A stretch of DNA of 64,000 nt from Lachancea mirantina. Its lineage: Eukaryota > Ascomycota > Saccharomycetes > Saccharomycetales > Saccharomycetaceae. The position numbers and the translations under genes are program-made. Positions 60,439 through 64,000 of the stretch are shown piece after piece. The number at the start of each line of letters is the position of its first letter. Position 1 is the first letter of the stretch. The notes below the pieces were generated by a model. The model had not been told where the DNA came from. It made no database searches and was given only the letters and a program-made list of their open reading frames with translations. The DNA lies in assembly GCA_900074745.1 (NCBI GenBank), contig LT598468.1, forward strand, positions 930,001 to 994,000, in the 5' to 3' direction.

Positions 60439-61863
60439 CTACAGGTACGATTCTGCTATATCGATAGTGTTAGACCTATATTTGCCTGTAGTCATTCTTT
60501 GATGTGCTTCGAGCAAAGGAGCATGCCAGACCGTCAATCGACCCGGATCCAATTCGAGTAACCTTTCGAGAACCTGAGCTCTAGTCCTTACTGTGAGAGG
60601 TTCAATAATTCTTCCCGAGTCATCCTCGATCAATGAAGATATAACTTTGGGTAACGATTCCAAAAGAAATGTAGTGGAGTAGTCATGTAAAGTAAGTATG
60701 TCCAAGAATGCCATTAATTCCAAGTAGGGCATTGCCAGAATTGCTTCAGAAGTGAGCATAGGTTGCACAAGCGCAAATCCATCTTGGACTTTGAGAATGT
60801 TTCGCAAGATTGGAAGACTCGTGGGTTTGATGGTAATTTGATTTTCGAGAAAACCCCTACAATCTTTCAAAAGGTATTCAGGATTTAATAACGTCAAAAG
60901 ATCTCTTAAATCACTGTTACCGGCTGCCACAATTGAATATTTCTTATCTAAGCTTCCGAAAAAGCTTTGATCTTGCAAATACGAAAGGGCTTGGAATAGC
61001 TTCAGCACGTAGGATCTCCCAAAGAGGTTAACGTCTTCAAATTCATTGATTCTAGAGTAAATCTCACCATAACTGACAAGTTCACGGAAAATGGCTGCGA
61101 AAGGTCCCGTAGGACTTTCAGACTTGTCCCAAGACTGGCGAATACACTCCAGAAGGCCAATATAGTAGTTCGTCAAATTTATGAACTGAAATATTTCACC
61201 CTGGGCACTTTCTTCAATGTCTCTAGCCGAGAAAGCGAAAAGTTCGGTATTAAACTCACCAAACGTCAAGCTGTCAGAAAAAATGGATAACAGTTCAAGG
61301 AGCCTAGCGGAAACAACTACATCTGAACTCTCTTTTGCCGCTATCAACAGGACCATGTTATCTTGCAAAATCCGCCGCCTTACAAGTTCATCTGTCCTTA
61401 AGGCTCTTAACGTATTTTCAATTTCGTTAACTACTGCCAATTTGGTATCCGGGTCAAACATAATTCGCAGCATCAGATCGAAAAGCTCTGAATTGGCGAA
61501 AACGCCCTTTGGAGACGATAACGAAATCACTTTGCAAGCGGCTCTCATAAGCGGTGGAATTTGACTGTTCAAAGCAGCTTTCAAATCCGTCACGGAAAAC
61601 AACTCTAACACAATCTCATATGGCAAGAGATCGATCAATTTATTCATAAGTCCAATCACATTGTCGAAGTCAATTCTATCATCGTCAAAATCATCCAAGA
61701 CACTTGTTAAATATTGTAAAACTTCAACAATAATTTCATTTTCTAACCGAGTTCCTTCCCCAATTTGTAAAAGTGCTTTATCAACACTGGCATTCAGCTG
61801 TTTGGTATCATTGACTTGGATGTTTTTAGTGATGGACCGCAGTAATTCTGCAGTAGAAGTCAT
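60439..61863 (-). CDS. HSM3: HSM3, proteasome base assembly chaperone
   Basis: 474 residues from ATG 61863; S. cerevisiae Hsm3 has 480. The frame extends upstream to ATG 61968, but that would leave 9 bases to the divergent CHM7 start and adds no homology. Matching blocks: LMRAACKVISLSSPKGVFAN, TDELVRRRIL, FNTELFAFSARDIEES, LNPEYLLKDCRGFLENQ, LPKVISSLIEDDSGRIIEP and LTVWHAPLLEAH. It is a HEAT-like helical repeat protein that binds Rpt1 and guides assembly of the proteasome regulatory particle; the name comes from a mutation phenotype. Orthologue of YBR272C, next to a UBX6/UBX7 gene as expected. Confidence 0.93.
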   Translation of the reverse strand: MTSTAELLRSITKNIQVNDTKQLNASVDKALLQIGEGTRLENEIIVEVLQYLTSVLDDFDDDRIDFDNVIGLMNKLIDLLPYEIVLELFSVTDLKAALNSQIPPLMRAACKVISLSSPKGVFANSELFDLMLRIMFDPDTKLAVVNEIENTLRALRTDELVRRRILQDNMVLLIAAKESSDVVVSARLLELLSIFSDSLTFGEFNTELFAFSARDIEESAQGEIFQFINLTNYYIGLLECIRQSWDKSESPTGPFAAIFRELVSYGEIYSRINEFEDVNLFGRSYVLKLFQALSYLQDQSFFGSLDKKYSIVAAGNSDLRDLLTLLNPEYLLKDCRGFLENQITIKPTSLPILRNILKVQDGFALVQPMLTSEAILAMPYLELMAFLDILTLHDYSTTFLLESLPKVISSLIEDDSGRIIEPLTVRTRAQVLERLLELDPGRLTVWHAPLLEAHQRMTTGKYRSNTIDIAESYL

Positions 61864-61977
61864 ATCACCAATCACTAGCTTCTCCCTCCATCCAATAATC
61901 ACTGGTTTATCAACAGGACACCTTAAATATGATTTTTCACTTTCACAAATAGTCTTACTGAAAACCATCAAGAATCG

Positions 61978-63234
61978 ATGTGTATAGACAATGTACCTAA
62001 GACACGGCTAAAGTCGCTTTACTCTGACTTTAAGGTATTGAAGGAACTGAACCCTGAGGGCTTTGCCGCTAACAAGCGATTATGGAGTGATTTTTTGGTT
62101 GATAAGTTATCAAAAGATAGAGTTGTATTGGAATCTGGTTCGAAGCTTTTACAGAAACTTAAATGCGATGATTATGGCGTTCCTTTGAGTATTGATGTGG
62201 TATTAAACGATTTGGTTCAACATGGTACCTTGGTTGAAATGGGGGAGTTCCGCAAGGGACCATCGACAATTCTCAAAGTCGTTAGATGGCCATTTAAGCT
62301 GTTTAATCAATCAGACTCACGATTGAAACATAATGAAAAGAATTATTTAAAACCGGTTGACTATGTTATTATGCCACATTTGGAGAAACGTTATGAACAA
62401 TTAAGCAACAAGTTGGACGATATTTGTTCAAGGGCCACGACGTATAAGGATCTGATATTTACGCAATCAAAATTCTGGCAGAAATTGGAAATCGGGAGCC
62501 GGTGGAACGAAGTCGAACTCTCGATCATGTTGGTGTACCTGGAGCGGTACAAGCTTCAAATAGTCGTTGGGGGCGAAATTGTTAAAATTTGCAATGAAAG
62601 AGTTGCGCCGCTCGACGTTAGTGGGAGACCTGATAAAGTGACTGAGTTGGATAAAAACATCGTGTCTGTGGAAACCTCAAAAGAGAATAATCTATTGCAA
62701 ATGGAAAATTTGGAACGTCAAATAGACAAGATCTCCCAACATTTGGCGCGCAGCGCCAAGGAACAGCGATCTCGAGATGTAATTAAGACGCAATTACGTA
62801 TCAAACAGGTTTTGCAGGCAAAGCTGAAAGAAAGTTGTTCGAGATATGAAAATTTGGCCCTTGTTTCACTCGATTTGGATACTGCGGCAGAAAACGTGAA
62901 TTTGCAAAAAACGTATCAAAATGTTCACTCGGCTCTCAAGACCGTGAACGAGTATAGCGGTGAAATTGCGCATCTTCAGGACTTGATAAATGATATTTCG
63001 GACGAACGTGCCAAGACGCAGGAAGTTAGCGAGATCCTGGCCCAGAATTCAGGTTCCATCGACGAAATTGAGATCGATCAGGAACTCGAAAGTCTCATCA
63101 AATCTATGCACGAACAGGATGAAGCCCTTGAAAAGCTTAAAAAGCTGGAAATAAAGGACACAGAGCCAAAGGTAGAATGCGACCCCGAATCCGAACCGCC
63201 CACTAATAAAATACAAGTACCTTTACCGTCATAA
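61978..63234 (+). CDS. CHM7: CHM7, nuclear-envelope ESCRT-III/II-like protein
   Basis: 418 residues from ATG 61978; S. cerevisiae Chm7 has 450. The N-terminal half has winged-helix, ESCRT-II-like character (LWSDFLVDKLSKDRVVLES, DVVLNDLVQHGTLVEMGEF, ILVYLERYKLQIVVGGEIV is similar to the second winged helix). The C-terminal half is a Snf7-type helical domain (NLLQMENLERQIDKISQHL, RIKQVLQAKLKESCSRYENL) with an acidic MIM-like end. With Heh1 it recruits ESCRT-III to faulty nuclear pores and sealing sites. Orthologue of YJL049W, convergent with the UBX gene with 9 bases between stops. Confidence 0.92.
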   Translation: MCIDNVPKTRLKSLYSDFKVLKELNPEGFAANKRLWSDFLVDKLSKDRVVLESGSKLLQKLKCDDYGVPLSIDVVLNDLVQHGTLVEMGEFRKGPSTILKVVRWPFKLFNQSDSRLKHNEKNYLKPVDYVIMPHLEKRYEQLSNKLDDICSRATTYKDLIFTQSKFWQKLEIGSRWNEVELSIMLVYLERYKLQIVVGGEIVKICNERVAPLDVSGRPDKVTELDKNIVSVETSKENNLLQMENLERQIDKISQHLARSAKEQRSRDVIKTQLRIKQVLQAKLKESCSRYENLALVSLDLDTAAENVNLQKTYQNVHSALKTVNEYSGEIAHLQDLINDISDERAKTQEVSEILAQNSGSIDEIEIDQELESLIKSMHEQDEALEKLKKLEIKDTEPKVECDPESEPPTNKIQVPLPS

Positions 63235-63243
63235 TTTAGTTCA

Positions 63244-64000
63244 TTAATCCTTTTTCTTATCTTCTAAACTAACGTTATTACCATTGAACGTTTCATCTCG
63301 ATCTTCCTCAGCTTTGTCGCCCGAATTCACAAATTTGTAAACGTTAGGTGACACTGGTCTTGAAGGTAGGCTCAATTCTGATGGATTTCTACCCAGACGA
63401 TGACTCAAGAACGGTGAAGTCGCTGGAGAAACGTACTTAGAAGAAGGTTCTGACGTTGCGTCTTCGGATTGTGAGGCCTTCGCATTACCCTCAGACGCGG
63501 GCTGCGTTTCCTTTGCCGGAGTAGCCCACCAATTGGAAACCGAATTGTACATTCTGCCCAACAATCCAGGATCCTGGGCATTCATTATGCGTGGATTCAA
63601 ATCCTCTGTATCTAGAGGTTTGAGAATGAGTGCGGATCTCGGCGTTAAGTTCAGATCACTTAAATTCTGGGATTCTTGACTTTTTTGGAATGTAGACCTT
63701 GGAATAGCACGATGGAAAACGTAAGGTGTGTTCCCGTCGGTACGATTAAGAGCTACCCACTGCCGTACTTCTTTCAAAGTCAAATTTGAAGGAAACTCGT
63801 GACTGATTGAGTTACCATCGAACAACCGAAACAAAAGTGCACACTTGTTAGCTTTGGAACCTAAATTCTTGATGTAATTATCCTTTGGTTCCTTATGTCC
63901 CGAAGCTTCGGCTTTCAAACAGCGTTCGCGTGATTTGAGTTCTTTCCTATCGGCTTCTACAAGTTTCCGAATCCTGTTTCTTTCTTCCCTTTCCTTACGT
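63244..64000 (-). CDS. UBX6/UBX7: UBX6/UBX7 orthologue, UBX-domain protein (C-terminal part)
   Basis: The frame is open through the right edge, so the N-terminus lies outside; about 251 codons are visible. Upstream of the UBX domain a highly charged segment (RKEREERNRIRKLVEADRKE) continues from the edge. The UBX domain reads ALLFRLFDGNSISHEFPSNL, LKEVRQWVALN, TPYVFHRAIPRSTFQ and LNLTPRSALILKP. It is followed by a polar Ser-rich tail. UBX proteins are cofactors of the Cdc48 segregase. This is the single pre-duplication copy of UBX6 (YJL048C) and UBX7 (YBR273C), and its neighbours on one side are CHM7 (YJL049W) and HSM3 (YBR272C). Confidence 0.92.
   Translation of the reverse strand, partial: RKEREERNRIRKLVEADRKELKSRERCLKAEASGHKEPKDNYIKNLGSKANKCALLFRLFDGNSISHEFPSNLTLKEVRQWVALNRTDGNTPYVFHRAIPRSTFQKSQESQNLSDLNLTPRSALILKPLDTEDLNPRIMNAQDPGLLGRMYNSVSNWWATPAKETQPASEGNAKASQSEDATSEPSSKYVSPATSPFLSHRLGRNPSELSLPSRPVSPNVYKFVNSGDKAEEDRDETFNGNNVSLEDKKKD

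Overview
This window is nuclear chromosomal DNA of a budding yeast (Saccharomycetaceae). The genes are dense and mostly uninterrupted, and almost all are recognisable orthologues of Saccharomyces cerevisiae genes. Neighbours that in S. cerevisiae lie on two paralogous regions, chromosome II (YBR257-262, YBR272, YBR279-283) and chromosome X (YJL046-069), are here interleaved in one order. That is the pattern expected of a lineage that split off before the whole-genome duplication. Lachancea is my best guess for the genus, supported by gene order, moderate base composition and a hAT transposon; the species cannot be named from the sequence alone.

Layout. (1) 1-17.4 kb: DLS1 (cut by the window edge), MPM1, PAF1, S-formylglutathione hydrolase, SAF1, DUG2, UTP18, MRPL27, SSH1 (with a short, previously hidden intron), MIC12 and TAE1. 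(2) 17.4-31.5 kb: a 2.4-kb gene-free stretch with four E-boxes, RGD1, two tandem cullin-family genes, SHG1, POP4, AIM22 and a RING-like protein I do not recognise. (3) 33.3-43.6 kb: a block matching S. cerevisiae YFR013W-YFR015C (IOC3, a CaM kinase, glycogen synthase) with an elongator tRNA-Met gene inside it, followed by a regulator carrying an AraC/Ada-type helix-turn-helix, which is very unusual for a yeast. (4) 44.1-50.95 kb: an accessory, very GC-rich island. It holds TG-rich tracts, short tandem repeats and near-perfect palindromes, a 2,934-bp hAT DNA transposon with 18-bp terminal inverted repeats and an 8-bp target duplication but a frame-broken transposase, a DUP240-like membrane protein and an FlbD-like R2R3 Myb regulator. 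(5) 51.3-64 kb: return to the chromosome X/II gene order with TIM54, PEP8, IRC8, MTR4, HSM3, CHM7 and a UBX6/UBX7 orthologue cut by the window edge.

The core genes serve RNA processing (UTP18, POP4, MTR4), chromatin (DLS1, PAF1, SHG1, IOC3), mitochondria (MPM1, MRPL27, MIC12, AIM22, TIM54), protein degradation (SAF1, the cullins, HSM3, UBX) and membrane traffic (SSH1, PEP8, CHM7). Start codons were chosen by homology where an open frame extended further upstream. For UTP18 a PAC/RRPE promoter module upstream settles the start, and MTR4 carries the same module. The least explained parts are the AraC/Ada-type regulator, the tandem cullin pair and the GC-rich island, which lies close to a break in conserved gene order.
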